Below are positions 53,541 to 62,904 of a stretch of DNA of 64,000 nt, in pieces. The stretch is taken from positions 62,001-126,000 of the forward strand of contig NZ_OUNG01000001.1 in the NCBI RefSeq assembly GCF_900343155.1. The letters are read 5' to 3'. This stretch comes from Lactimicrobium massiliense (GTDB taxonomy: Bacteria; Bacillota_I; Bacilli_A; Erysipelotrichales; Erysipelotrichaceae). Position 1 is the stretch's first letter, and every line of letters starts with the position of its first letter. The notes beneath the pieces were generated by a model. It had not been told where the DNA came from. It saw nothing but the letters and a program-made list of their open reading frames with translations, and searched no databases. The position numbers and the translations under genes are program-made.

Positions 53541-54047
53541 TCATCCTTTCTGACTTTCACCGGATTTCTTAACATTCTGTGCCCACTTCTCCATATTCTT
53601 CTGAATCTTCATCTGTCTTTTGCGGTTTTCCACCCATTCCATGTCCTGGCGGATATCTTCCTCTTCACTCAGAAAACGGTATCCATGCAGGCACAGTGTC
53701 TTGACGGACGCCTGTACGTATTCAGGCCGGCGCCGGAATGCCATCACCATATTGATCTCATCCGGTGTCAGGAAATATCTGGCATCCTCTTCATGTGTGT
53801 GATAGCCAAGCAGTTCATCCGGTGTGATATGAAAGACATCACAGTACTTGATGATGACCGATGCCCCGGGTTCATAATACCCGTTTTCATAGGCAGAAAT
53901 GCTGCGGTGGTCAAGGCCGATCTTCTCGCCAAGCTCACGCTGTGTCATTCCTGCTTTGATCCGCAGCTTTCTCATATTGAGATTCACCCTGTGCAGGCTT
54001 TCTTCCTGCTTTCTGTCATGATTCTGTCTATGATCTTTGCTAGACAT
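53541..54047 (-). CDS. XRE-family HTH regulator
   Basis: A 168-residue regulator. The N-terminal HTH_3 domain runs from about residue 25: LRIKAGMTQRELGEKIGLDH, RSISAYENGYYEPG and a third helix. The remainder is helical and ends in a lysine-rich tail. GGAGGTGTAGAA precedes the ATG. It stands between fumAB (downstream, same strand) and htpG (divergent), 50 bases upstream of fumA, so control of either is possible but unproved. Confidence 0.85.
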   Translation of the reverse strand: MSSKDHRQNHDRKQEESLHRVNLNMRKLRIKAGMTQRELGEKIGLDHRSISAYENGYYEPGASVIIKYCDVFHITPDELLGYHTHEEDARYFLTPDEINMVMAFRRRPEYVQASVKTLCLHGYRFLSEEEDIRQDMEWVENRKRQMKIQKNMEKWAQNVKKSGESQKG

Positions 54048-54131
54048 TTCTACACCTCCGCAATTGATTATCTGTTCATCTACTTTGCCATTATAAATGG
54101 AACAGGCCTGTTTGCATACTGTCAGATACCG

Positions 54132-54191
54132 TTTGCAATCGTCATATAGGAGTGCTAATATACATTAGCAGTTTAAAAGCAAGAGTGCTAA
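54132..54191 (+). promoter_or_regulatory. htpG promoter with two CIRCE-like elements
   Basis: Site A at 54132-54158 reads TTTGCAATC-N9-GAGTGCTAA (7 of 9 and 9 of 9 positions). Site B at 54165-54191 reads TTAGCAGTT-N9-GAGTGCTAA (7 of 9 and 9 of 9). The promoter TTGCAA (54133-54138), 17 bases, TAATAT (54156-54161) lies inside site A. HrcA control of htpG is thus likely. Confidence 0.85.
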
Positions 54192-54206
54192 GCGGAGGTG
54201 TTGGTT

Positions 54207-56225
54207 ATGGCAAAAAGACAGTTTAAAGCAGAATCAAAGCGGCTGTTGGAATTGATGATCAATTCCATTTACACCAATAAGGAAATCTTCCTGCGTGAGT
54301 TGATTTCCAACGCCAGTGATGCGCTGGATAAGCGCCACTATTTATCATTGACGGATCATGATCATCCGGATGATGCAAAGGATCTCAAGATTACGATTGA
54401 GCGCCATCCGGATACCCGTCAGCTGGTCATTGAAGACAATGGCGTCGGTATGACGGATGAGGAACTGGAGAAGAATCTTGGCACGATTGCCAGATCCGGT
54501 TCCGCTGAGTTCCGTCAGGCAATGGAGAAAGCAGATGAGGATACCAATATCATCGGCCAGTTTGGTGTTGGTTTCTATTCTGCCTTCATGGTTGCCAAGC
54601 ATGTGCTGGTAGAGACAAAGAGTGTCCACAGTGATCAGGCTTATTCCTGGAGTTCTTCCGGTGAAGACGGCTATGTGATTTCCAAGATTGAAAAGGATGG
54701 ACCCGGCACCAGAATTACGCTGGATCTCAAGGATGATACAGATGATGAGAAGTATTCTGATTATCTGCAGGAGTACAAGATCCGTGATCTGGTGAAGAAG
54801 TACAGTGACTATGTCCGCTATCCGATCGAGATGGAGTGTGAAAAGAGCATTCCGGATCCAACAGATAAGGACAAGACAATCACAACCACAGAGATGCAGA
54901 CACTGAACTCGATGGTACCGCTGTGGAAGAAGAACAAGAATGAGATCAAGCCGGAGGAATACAACGAATTCTACAAGGCTAAGTTTGGTGACTGGGAAGA
55001 TCCGCAAAAAGTCATCCACTATCATGTGGAAGGCAATGTATCTTACACCGCCCTGCTGTTCATTCCTTCCAAGACACCGTACAACTTCTATTACTCCGAT
55101 TATGAACCAGGCCTGCAGCTGTATTCCAAGGGTGTGTTTATCCTGGATAAGTGCAAGGAACTGGTGCCGGAGTATTACCGGTTTGTCAGAGGTCTTGTCG
55201 ACAGTGATGATCTGAATCTGAACATCTCAAGAGAGATGCTGCAGCAGGACCGTCAGGTCAAGGCCATTGCCAAGTCAATTGAAACCAAGGTTCACAATGC
55301 CCTGGAGGATATGCTCAAGAATGACCGGGCCGGTTATGAAAAGTTCTTTGACAACTTCGGCCTGAATCTGAAGTATGGTGTATACCGCGACTATGGCGTA
55401 AACAAAGAAAAACTGCAGGATCTGATTCTGTTCAAGTCCAGCAAGGAAGACAAGTATGTCACTTTGAAGGAATATGCAGACAGAATGCCGAAGGAACAGA
55501 AGGCAATCTATTATGCCTGCGGCAGTTCGATTGAAGAGATCAAGCGTTCTCCGATCTTTGCCAAGGTGATTGACAAGGGTTATGAAGTTCTGTACTTCCT
55601 GGACGAGCGTGATGAGTTCTTCTCTGGTATCATGCAGTCGTATGCGGATAAGCCGTTCCAGAATATCTCCAAGGGTGATCTGGACCTGGATACAGAGGAA
55701 GAGAAGAAAGCCAAGGAGGAGACGGCTGAGAAGAACAAGGATATGCTTACAGCCATCAAGGATGATCTGGATGGCAAGGTCAAGGAAGTGCGTATTTCTT
55801 CCCGTCTGAAGGATGATCCGGTGATCATTGTTTCCGATGAAGGTGTTTCCCTGGAGATGGAGAAGTATATGTCCCAGGATCCAATGAACCAGCATATCAA
55901 GGCTGAAAAGATTCTGGAGATCAATCCTGATCATCCGATCTTCAAAGTTCTGCAGGATGCCTACAAGAATGATAAGGCACAGTTGAAAGACTATGCCGGT
56001 GTGCTGTATGATCAGGCAATGTTAATCCAGGGTCTGCCGGTTGATGATCCGGTTGCTTATACCCGTAAAGTAACTGAGCTGATGCTGAAAGCTGCCGGAA
56101 GCAACGCAGGCAAAGAAGATCCTGCCGAACCTGCCAGGACAGAAGAAAACAGCGAAACAGCAGAAACTGAAAAGGCAGAAACCGAAGAAAAGACGGAAAA
56201 AGAGGAAACTGCTGACAATCAGTAA
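54207..56225 (+). CDS. htpG: chaperone HtpG (Hsp90)
   Basis: A 672-residue Hsp90. The GHKL ATPase motifs are present: ELISNASDALDKRHY, IEDNGVGMTDEEL, and IGQFGVGFYSAFMVA. The middle and C-terminal domains follow. The end is an unusual acidic tail of about 35 residues rich in E and T (EENSETAETEKAETEE). GGAGGTG about eight bases before the ATG at 54207 sets the start; a GTG at 54198 is less likely. It is a single gene with its own terminator and CIRCE control, separate from groESL. Confidence 0.96.
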   Translation: MAKRQFKAESKRLLELMINSIYTNKEIFLRELISNASDALDKRHYLSLTDHDHPDDAKDLKITIERHPDTRQLVIEDNGVGMTDEELEKNLGTIARSGSAEFRQAMEKADEDTNIIGQFGVGFYSAFMVAKHVLVETKSVHSDQAYSWSSSGEDGYVISKIEKDGPGTRITLDLKDDTDDEKYSDYLQEYKIRDLVKKYSDYVRYPIEMECEKSIPDPTDKDKTITTTEMQTLNSMVPLWKKNKNEIKPEEYNEFYKAKFGDWEDPQKVIHYHVEGNVSYTALLFIPSKTPYNFYYSDYEPGLQLYSKGVFILDKCKELVPEYYRFVRGLVDSDDLNLNISREMLQQDRQVKAIAKSIETKVHNALEDMLKNDRAGYEKFFDNFGLNLKYGVYRDYGVNKEKLQDLILFKSSKEDKYVTLKEYADRMPKEQKAIYYACGSSIEEIKRSPIFAKVIDKGYEVLYFLDERDEFFSGIMQSYADKPFQNISKGDLDLDTEEEKKAKEETAEKNKDMLTAIKDDLDGKVKEVRISSRLKDDPVIIVSDEGVSLEMEKYMSQDPMNQHIKAEKILEINPDHPIFKVLQDAYKNDKAQLKDYAGVLYDQAMLIQGLPVDDPVAYTRKVTELMLKAAGSNAGKEDPAEPARTEENSETAETEKAETEEKTEKEETADNQ

Positions 56226-56237
56226 CACCCTTGAAAA

Positions 56238-56263
56238 GACGCATCATGACAATGCGTCTTTTT
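56238..56263 (+). terminator. terminator of htpG
   Basis: GACGCAT (56238-56244) pairs with ATGCGTC (56252-56258), followed by T to 56263. Confidence 0.88.
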
Positions 56264-56275
56264 CATATGAAAGAA

Positions 56276-56291
56276 ATTAGTCTATGCTAAT
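56276..56291. other. ATTAG-N6-CTAAT palindrome between two genes
   Basis: ATTAGTCTATGCTAAT has the same 5-6-5 layout as the GTTAG-N6-CTAAC sites but A/T ends. No promoter or gene start is near, so function is doubtful. The remaining gap to 56374 shows nothing recognisable. Confidence 0.3.
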
Positions 56292-56374
56292 CCTATAACC
56301 TCTTAAACTGTCAGGCTTTTGCACCCGATAAGGAGATCACTTCAAATCCCCTGCTGCCATATTGTTACAATCAT

Positions 56375-56932
56375 CTATTTTCCCGAAATAATCACTACAC
56401 CAACCGGCATCATATGCAGATCGGTACCAAGAGAAGAAAGATCCACAAATCCTGCATAGCCTAGCTTCGGCGTAAAGCCAAGCCTCTCATCCTTCACTGG
56501 CTGCGAATTCACATAGATACGGTTCCTGCTAAAATAGATGTCACTGCGTTGCTGCGAAAGAAACTGTGGATTGGCATCCTGTTCCTGCGTCACAGACGTC
56601 CCAATTCTCAGCACATTTTTCTCCCCAAGCACAACCACTTCACCTGTCTGATCATTGAATGCAATTGCACCATACTGCCCATCAAGACAATAGATCTTCT
56701 CAATCTGTCCTTCATTATCAACCAGCAAAAGGTAGCTCAGTGCATCATGGGGATACTGTGAGGTTCCCTGAGCAAGAATCACATTCTCCGCCTGCTGAAA
56801 GTCCACGGGATTGATCGCATCATAGCTGATCTCAACATCTGATGTCGTTGTCCTGTTCTGATAGAGCTTTATGCAGAGAATGATAACCAGGAAAGCTGGA
56901 GTTGTTGTACCTGTTCTGGTGCAGTTACACAA
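56375..56932 (-). CDS. membrane-anchored protein of unknown function, 5' end unclear
   Basis: About 186 residues. An N-terminal helix (AFLVIILCIKLYQN) is followed by an extracellular region of about 155 residues with several beta-strand-like stretches (ISYDAINPVDF, SYLLLVDNEGQIEKIYCLDG). I recognise no family. The frame starts at a TTG at 56932 with no ribosome binding site. Immediately upstream, a different frame (ATG at about 56985 on the minus strand) carries MIPDSRYMFENVKL and runs into this region before stopping, so a frameshift or lost 5' end is plausible. Low GC composition is not notable. Confidence 0.4.
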   Translation of the reverse strand: MCNCTRTGTTTPAFLVIILCIKLYQNRTTTSDVEISYDAINPVDFQQAENVILAQGTSQYPHDALSYLLLVDNEGQIEKIYCLDGQYGAIAFNDQTGEVVVLGEKNVLRIGTSVTQEQDANPQFLSQQRSDIYFSRNRIYVNSQPVKDERLGFTPKLGYAGFVDLSSLGTDLHMMPVGVVIISGK

Positions 56933-56974
56933 TTTGGTGAAACAAGCTTAACATTTTCAAACATATATCTGGAA

Positions 56975-57883
56975 TCAGGAATCATTCCGGCTGGCAGATG
57001 TTTTCGGCAGTGTTTCCTTCTTTTTATCCAATGGCAGCTGAGCAAGAATGACTGCACTGAAGGTCAGCATACAGCCAAAGATTTCCCGGATGGTCAATAC
57101 CTGGTGCAGCAGCAGAAATCCTCCTATACATGCAAAGACAGATTCCAGCGACATCAGCAGAGAAGCAATGGCTGGCTCGGTGTCTTTCTGCCCGATGATC
57201 TGCATGGTATATCCTGCTCCGCTGGACAGGATGCCGGCATACAGGATTGGCACTGCCGCATTGAGCAGATCATGAAGTGATGGTTTTTCAATGAAGAGCA
57301 TTGGTCCTGCGCACAGCAGTCCTGCTGTAAAAAACTGCAGACAGCTCAGCCAGATGCCATCGGTATGGGATGTAAAGTGGTCAGCGGTAATGATATGCAG
57401 GGCAAATCCGCAGGCACATAGCAGCAATAGAATATCTCCTTTTGCCAGGCGGAAAGATCCGTTCATGCACAGGAAGTACAGGCCTCCTACGGCAAGAACA
57501 ACACTGAACCAGATGCGCTTTTGGATATGTCTGCCTCCGAAAGCAAGAAAGAGCGGTACAAATACAACATAAAGGGCGGTGAGAAAGCCAGCCTTGCCTA
57601 CCGCTGTGCTCATAATACCTACCTGCTGCAGCATGGAACTGGTGCCAAGCAGCAGACCGCAGGCAATGCCGCCTTTGAGCAGTTCTTTCGTTGAAGAATG
57701 AACAGGTGGAACAAGCTTATGGAGAAACGGCATCAGTACCAGTAATGTGAGTCCGCCGATGATGGATCGCACACAGTTGAAGGTCCATGGACCTACATTG
57801 TCCATAGCGGCACTCTGGGCAACAAAGGCCATGCCCCAGATGAATGCTGTTAATAGCAGCAGGAAACTTCCTTTGTTTTTCAT
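56975..57883 (-). CDS. EamA/DMT-family transporter
   Basis: A 302-residue protein with about ten membrane helices in two EamA repeats, starting FLLLLTAFIWGMAFVAQSAA and ending with a basic tail. DMT proteins export or exchange small metabolites; the substrate is unknown. The ATG overlaps the CDF stop (ATGA). It is the last gene of the three-gene unit that begins at 59543. Confidence 0.88.
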   Translation of the reverse strand: MKNKGSFLLLLTAFIWGMAFVAQSAAMDNVGPWTFNCVRSIIGGLTLLVLMPFLHKLVPPVHSSTKELLKGGIACGLLLGTSSMLQQVGIMSTAVGKAGFLTALYVVFVPLFLAFGGRHIQKRIWFSVVLAVGGLYFLCMNGSFRLAKGDILLLLCACGFALHIITADHFTSHTDGIWLSCLQFFTAGLLCAGPMLFIEKPSLHDLLNAAVPILYAGILSSGAGYTMQIIGQKDTEPAIASLLMSLESVFACIGGFLLLHQVLTIREIFGCMLTFSAVILAQLPLDKKKETLPKTSASRNDS

Positions 57884-59064
57884 GATGGCTCTCCTTCGGT
57901 AAAGGCATGGTCAAACGTGATGCGCGTTTCCAGGCTGGCAGGATCGCATTTAAGTTCACTGTTGATTCTGTTGGTAATTTCCTGCTGTGATAATGGGCAT
58001 TCAAACGGAACCAGAAGATCAAAGATCAGGATAATTTTTTCTTCATCATGGTCGATGCGGAAATCATGCATGGTGATACCGGCATTCATTTCTTTGAGCA
58101 GATCGAGAATTTCCTGGCGGTAGTGCTGCCGCTGTGGATCTTCAGTATCTACCGGATCTGTGTGCAGAGTCATATCCACATGGAGCTGATCACGGATTTC
58201 CTGCTCACATGCATCCGCAAGCTGGTGGGCACCGACAAAGCTCATAGTGCTTTCCAGCTCCACGTGGGCAGATCCGATCTTCTTTCCCGGACCATAGTCA
58301 TGAATGATCAGATCATGGACGCCAAGAGCTTCCGGATGGGCGAGGATCATCGCTTCAATGCGGCTGGTCAGCTGGGCATCCACCGGTCTGCCAAGAATCC
58401 TGTCAACGATCTCTTTTGCCAGCGAGAAGCCGGATTTCAGGATCAGGATGGAAACAAGTGCACCCATGATGCCATCCACAGGAGCATTCTTCCATATGAG
58501 TGACAGAAGAATAGAAAGTAGTGTGACACTGGTTGTCAGTACATCGCTTCTGGAATCCTGGGAACTGGCAAGCAGGATTGTATTATCGGTTGCTTTGCCA
58601 AGGTATCTGTAGAAAGCTGCCATCCATACTTTGACTAATACCGATGCCAGCAGAATGAAAAACAGCGGAAGTGAAAATGTGATTGTCTCTGGATGAAAGA
58701 CACTGGCAATACTGCTTTTGAACAGTTCAACAGCAACAAGACAGATCAGAATAGAGGCACCGAAGCTAATCACGTATTCCATGCGGCCATGTCCAAAAGG
58801 ATGATCTTTGTCAGCAGGTCTTGCGGCCATGTGATAGCCAGCCAGCGAGACAATGCAGGTAATGCAGTCAGAAAGATTGTTCAGGGCATCTGCAGTGATG
58901 GCCATGGCATGCATCATCATGCCAATGGTCAGTTTGAGAGCAAACAGGAACAGATTGCATACAATGCCTGCAACGCTGCCAAGCGTGCCATAAGCAAGCC
59001 TTACACTCTCTTTCTTTGTGTCATTGGAATCTGGAATCAGTTTTTGCACCAGCCATTTTGTCAT
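57880..59064 (-). CDS. cation diffusion facilitator, Mn/Fe-type signature
   Basis: A 394-residue CDF transporter with six helices and a large cytoplasmic domain (about residues 230-394). Helix 2 carries ADALNNLSD and helix 5 QDSRSDVL, giving DxxxD on both, the pattern usually seen in manganese or iron CDF proteins, unlike the HxxxD of Zn types. It exports divalent metal from the cytoplasm. The ATG overlaps the upstream membrane-protein stop, and its own stop overlaps the EamA start. The C-terminal domain is longer than usual. Confidence 0.87.
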   Translation of the reverse strand: MTKWLVQKLIPDSNDTKKESVRLAYGTLGSVAGIVCNLFLFALKLTIGMMMHAMAITADALNNLSDCITCIVSLAGYHMAARPADKDHPFGHGRMEYVISFGASILICLVAVELFKSSIASVFHPETITFSLPLFFILLASVLVKVWMAAFYRYLGKATDNTILLASSQDSRSDVLTTSVTLLSILLSLIWKNAPVDGIMGALVSILILKSGFSLAKEIVDRILGRPVDAQLTSRIEAMILAHPEALGVHDLIIHDYGPGKKIGSAHVELESTMSFVGAHQLADACEQEIRDQLHVDMTLHTDPVDTEDPQRQHYRQEILDLLKEMNAGITMHDFRIDHDEEKIILIFDLLVPFECPLSQQEITNRINSELKCDPASLETRITFDHAFTEGEPS

Positions 59065-59543
59065 AACTGGTATTCTACACCGGTTGTCCTCCTTCTGCCA
59101 TGTCTCCTTTTTGCAAAAAACAGTTGTTTTGCGGTTCCGGCAGCCACAGGTATGAAAAGCAGGTCAAGAATGGAAGTGCAGGATGGCTCCAGTACTGCCA
59201 TGGCAATGATTCTCATCACAGCATAGACAGCGCAGAAAACAATCCCTGTTTTCAGGCAGCTGTCTTCATTCCAGAGATATTTCATACAAACGCGGACAGC
59301 ATCAATGGTCAGCAGGATAAACACCGGTTCTGTGAAGAAGAGTCCGCACAGCAGCAGATAGCCTTCCATGATGATGATCCCCACAATAGATGGCACAATT
59401 TCTTCCTTCTTCATTCCTGTAAGAGATACGGCAAGCATAGCGGCAGAGAACAGTAATGCCGGTACGGTCTGGTACTGCGCTGCCATGCCAAAGGCAAACA
59501 TCAGTCCTGTCATCATCAGCCTGTATTGGTCTTTTTTTGTCAT
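59061..59543 (-). CDS. four- or five-helix membrane protein of unknown function
   Basis: A 160-residue hydrophobic protein with segments at about 8-30, 35-55, 60-80 and 95-115, ending in a basic stretch (AKRRHGRRRTTG). No known domain. It is the first gene of a coupled unit with the CDF transporter and the EamA transporter, so it may be an accessory factor. It diverges from the WYL regulator at 59640. Confidence 0.6.
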   Translation of the reverse strand: MTKKDQYRLMMTGLMFAFGMAAQYQTVPALLFSAAMLAVSLTGMKKEEIVPSIVGIIIMEGYLLLCGLFFTEPVFILLTIDAVRVCMKYLWNEDSCLKTGIVFCAVYAVMRIIAMAVLEPSCTSILDLLFIPVAAGTAKQLFFAKRRHGRRRTTGVEYQL

Positions 59544-59591
59544 GGTTCATCCCCTCTTTCTTTTGACAGGTATGATGATACAGAAATTTTT

Positions 59592-59620
59592 TTGAGTTGC
59601 TGTACGTGTTCGCGTACAAT
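59592..59620 (+). promoter_or_regulatory. promoter of the WYL operon with TGTACG-N6-CGTACA operator
   Basis: TTGAGT (59592-59597), 17 bases, TACAAT (59615-59620). A perfect 6-bp inverted repeat, TGTACG (59601-59606) and CGTACA (59613-59618), lies between and over the -10, so the WYL protein may repress itself. Confidence 0.65.
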
Positions 59621-59639
59621 AAAGCAAACAGGAGAAATT

Positions 59640-60626
59640 ATGCAGCAGAGAGACAGAGAGTATATTGCGTTGCTATTATTGCAGTTCTTACGTGAAGAAA
59701 GTGATGCCGGAAGTCCGATTTCCCTGGCCCAGATGCAGTCATATCTGAGTGATCATGGCATCAGTGCTGAGCGGCGGCCTGTTTACCGGACGCTGCATGC
59801 TATGGAGAAAGCAGGATATCCGCTTGTGCGCATACATAAGCATAATGCCTATACGTATTATCTGGATCATCGCTTTTCGCTGGGAGAGGCATTTGTTCTG
59901 GTAGATGCCATCAGTTCTTCTGCGTCTTTGACAAGTGAAGATAAGAAGACTTTTTATGAAAAGCTCAAGGATCTTCTGTCATTCCGGGAAAGAGGAATGC
60001 TGCCGATGGTGAATCATGTCAAAGACAGAACGGAAAACAGCCAGGTTCTGACAACAATCGGCCTGCTGATCAATGCGATTGCCTCCTGCCATCTGGTTTC
60101 GTTCCGCTATTATGATCTGACTGCGGGTAAGCAGAAAAAGATGCGGCGAAACGGTGAAGCTTATACCATGATGCCGGTGTGGCTGTATGCCAATGACGGC
60201 CGCTACTATACAGTGTTCTGGAGTGATAAATATCAGGATTTTTCTTCTTACCGCATTGATAAGATGGAGAATGCCATCATGCTGGATCAGATTCATGATC
60301 CGGTACGCTTTGATCCGCAGGAATGGATGCGCAAAACCTTCCATGCCTATACAGGTGATGCCGACACCGTGACAGCTGTCTTTGACAACAGTATGGCCCA
60401 GCAGCTGTTTGACCAGTTCGGGATGGATATCATTATCTCCCATCAGGACAAAGATCACTTTACGGCATCCATCCGGACTGCTGTCACCCCTACCCTGACG
60501 GCATGGCTGCTGCAGTTTGGTGATAAAGTACATGTCTTAAAACCGCAGTCATTGATTGATCAGATGATTGACATCGCTGATGGCATTCAGAAAACCTATA
60601 ATAAGAAGCAGGAGGCAGAGAAATGA
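59640..60626 (+). CDS. WYL-domain transcriptional regulator
   Basis: A 328-residue regulator: N-terminal winged helix (LAQMQSYLSDHGISAERRPV, then YRTLHAMEKAGYPLV), a WYL domain starting around ISSASL and containing YTMMPVWLYANDGRYYTVF, and a C-terminal extension. WYL proteins bind nucleotides or oligonucleotides and regulate many functions, including defence genes. The ATG at 59640 follows AGGAGAAATT and overrides a longer frame. It is co-transcribed with the sirtuin. Confidence 0.88.
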   Translation: MQQRDREYIALLLLQFLREESDAGSPISLAQMQSYLSDHGISAERRPVYRTLHAMEKAGYPLVRIHKHNAYTYYLDHRFSLGEAFVLVDAISSSASLTSEDKKTFYEKLKDLLSFRERGMLPMVNHVKDRTENSQVLTTIGLLINAIASCHLVSFRYYDLTAGKQKKMRRNGEAYTMMPVWLYANDGRYYTVFWSDKYQDFSSYRIDKMENAIMLDQIHDPVRFDPQEWMRKTFHAYTGDADTVTAVFDNSMAQQLFDQFGMDIIISHQDKDHFTASIRTAVTPTLTAWLLQFGDKVHVLKPQSLIDQMIDIADGIQKTYNKKQEAEK

Positions 60627-61354
60627 GCGATCCTGAAAAGATTGAAGCCCTGCAGAAGATCATTGATGCAGGCAAGAAGATTGTGTTTTTTACCGGAGCC
60701 GGTGTTTCAACAGACAGCGGTATTCCTGATTTCCGCTCGCAGGACGGACTGTACCAGATGAAGTATGCCTATCCGCCGGAGGAGATTGTGTCCCACTCCT
60801 TCTTTTATCAACATCCTGATGAGTTCTATCGTTTCTATCATGACAAGATGCTTCACCTGGACGCAAAGCCCAATTACACGCATGAATTTATTGCAAAGCT
60901 GGAAGAAAAAGGCAAATCGCTTGGCGTCGTCACCCAGAACATTGATGGCCTGCACCAGAAAGCCGGCAGTAAGCATGTCTGGGAGCTGCATGGCTCTACG
61001 CTGCGCAACTATTGCACAAAGTGCGGCAAGCGTTTCTCGGCAGAATATGTTGCCCAGAGCAAAGGGATTCCGTATTGCGACAAGTGCGGCGGTATCATCC
61101 GGCCGGATGTTGTGCTGTACGAAGAAGGACTGGATGAAGAAGTGGTCCAAGGTGCAGTGGATGCCATTGAGCAGGCTGATGTGATGATTGTGCTTGGCAC
61201 AAGTCTGGTTGTCTATCCGGCTGCAGGACTGCTGCGGTATTACCGAGGCAATCATCTTGTTCTGATCAACAAGTCTGTTACACCGTACGACCAGCAGGCA
61301 GACCTGTTGATTCAGGATACCTTTGCCAATGTCCTGCCAAAGATCAAGATCTGA
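60623..61354 (+). CDS. NAD-dependent protein deacylase (sirtuin)
   Basis: A 243-residue Sir2 protein: [28 protein letters not shown], the catalytic His in LHGSTLR and the zinc cysteines CTKC and CDKC. The NAD site [11 protein letters not shown] is present. It removes acyl groups from lysine. The ATG overlaps the WYL stop (ATGA), so the pair is translationally coupled, which is not a typical partner and worth noting. No acetyltransferase or ACS gene is adjacent. Confidence 0.93.
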   Translation: MSDPEKIEALQKIIDAGKKIVFFTGAGVSTDSGIPDFRSQDGLYQMKYAYPPEEIVSHSFFYQHPDEFYRFYHDKMLHLDAKPNYTHEFIAKLEEKGKSLGVVTQNIDGLHQKAGSKHVWELHGSTLRNYCTKCGKRFSAEYVAQSKGIPYCDKCGGIIRPDVVLYEEGLDEEVVQGAVDAIEQADVMIVLGTSLVVYPAAGLLRYYRGNHLVLINKSVTPYDQQADLLIQDTFANVLPKIKI

Positions 61355-61364
61355 GAAATGTCAT

Positions 61365-61400
61365 AAAACCGCAGAAGCTGGGTGCAGCCTCTGCGGTTTT
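61365..61400. terminator. bidirectional terminator between sirtuin and amylase genes
   Basis: AAAACCGCAGA (61365-61375) pairs with TCTGCGGTTTT (61390-61400). T flanks the plus side and A the minus side, so it can serve both convergent genes. Confidence 0.85.
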
Positions 61401-61401
61401 G

Positions 61402-62901
61402 TTATGTTCTGATTGATTGATCTGATGCTTTCTGATTGAGCAACGGCAGTGCATCTTTTCTGATGTACACAGATACAGATCCTCCATCACAGGCAAACGT
61501 ACCGGTGCCATCCTGGCTGATCTTCACTTCATCGTGCATATGTCCCAGCGCATCCACCATGGTCTGTCCTGCCAGTGCCTTTGATACATACATCTGTTTG
61601 GTACCGCCGGCATTGTCACTCATGACAACGGCAATGCCGCTGTCTGGATGGTCATTGTCGCCTGCTCTTGTAAAGCCGACGACATTGGCATCATCGAAGT
61701 AATCTGTCTGCTGGCCATAGGCAAGCAGATAACGGATCTGGATCAGTGCAGGCAGTTCTGCCACCGGTCCATAGCCATCATGTGGAATGCCATAGAGATC
61801 GCCATAGAATACACATGGAATGCCTTTGTCTGTCAGAAGAATCAGGGCATAGGCAAGCGGCTTGAACCAGCCTTCAATCCATGACTGCAATGCCTGTCCG
61901 GGCTGGGTATCATGGTTATCCACAAAGGTAACTGCCTGAGATGGTCTTTGCTGGACAAGGGTGTTGTTCCAGATGGAACCCATGTCATAGTTGCCCCAGC
62001 CATGGGACGCATCATAGAAGCGGTAATGCAGCGGTACATCAAACAGTGACATCGTATTGTTGGTGACATCCAGATAATGCAGCAGTCTGCCATCATCACC
62101 ATTCCAGTACTCACCTAATGCAAACAGATCTTTCCTGGCATAGCTGCGCATATTGGCAAGCCAGTCACGGAAAAAATCAAAGTGGATGTGTTTGACGGCA
62201 TCCAGTCTGACCCCGTCCGGATGGACCAGGTCGTAATACCACCTGCCCCATCGGTTGAGTTCTTCGATGACATTGGGATCTGTCATATCCAGGTCACAGC
62301 CCATCAGGTAGTCAAAGTTGCCATCTTCCGTATCTACCTCAGAATCCCACTGCTTGCCAACAAAGCGGAAAATCGAAGAGCGATGGCTCTTTTCATCCCA
62401 GTCGGTGCCATTGAAACAGGTATGGTCCCAGATAAACGGATCGTATTTTCCCTGTCTGCCTGGGAAGGTAAACTTTGTCCAGGCAGTGATCATCTCCGTG
62501 CCGGAGATATCCTGTTCCCGGTTGCTTGGATTGTCTTCAATGGCTTCTACTTCCTCGGTTTCATCTGCGCCCATTTTCTGGTTGAAAACCACATCTGCCA
62601 GCACTTTCATGCCATTTTGGTGCATGGCTTTTACGGCAGCGAGATATTCCTGCTTTGTGCCGTACTTTGTTCTGACGGTCCCCTTCTGGTTGAATTCGCC
62701 AAGGTCATACAGATCATAGATACCATAGCCAACATCATGTATGCCTGCCTGTCCTTTGGTGGCTGGCGGCAGCCATACCATCGTGATGCCGAGTGAAGAA
62801 AAAGAAGGCGCAAGTGCTGCAGCCTTCTTCCAGAATGACCCATCATCGCTCAGATACCACTCAAAGCACTGCAGAATTGTATCATTGCTCGTTTGTGACA
62901 T
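61402..62901 (-). CDS. cytoplasmic alpha-amylase (GH13_5-like)
   Basis: A 499-residue glycoside hydrolase without a signal peptide, so cytoplasmic. The catalytic Asp is in GVRLDAVKHIHFDFF, the acid Glu in LFALGEYWNGDD and the third Asp in TFVDNHDTQPG; conserved region I is VLADVVFNQKMG. It cleaves alpha-1,4-glucans inside the cell, probably glycogen or imported maltodextrins. It lies three bases downstream of carD's stop and is likely co-transcribed with it. Confidence 0.93.
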   Translation of the reverse strand: MSQTSNDTILQCFEWYLSDDGSFWKKAAALAPSFSSLGITMVWLPPATKGQAGIHDVGYGIYDLYDLGEFNQKGTVRTKYGTKQEYLAAVKAMHQNGMKVLADVVFNQKMGADETEEVEAIEDNPSNREQDISGTEMITAWTKFTFPGRQGKYDPFIWDHTCFNGTDWDEKSHRSSIFRFVGKQWDSEVDTEDGNFDYLMGCDLDMTDPNVIEELNRWGRWYYDLVHPDGVRLDAVKHIHFDFFRDWLANMRSYARKDLFALGEYWNGDDGRLLHYLDVTNNTMSLFDVPLHYRFYDASHGWGNYDMGSIWNNTLVQQRPSQAVTFVDNHDTQPGQALQSWIEGWFKPLAYALILLTDKGIPCVFYGDLYGIPHDGYGPVAELPALIQIRYLLAYGQQTDYFDDANVVGFTRAGDNDHPDSGIAVVMSDNAGGTKQMYVSKALAGQTMVDALGHMHDEVKISQDGTGTFACDGGSVSVYIRKDALPLLNQKASDQSIRT

Positions 62902-62904
62902 CAG

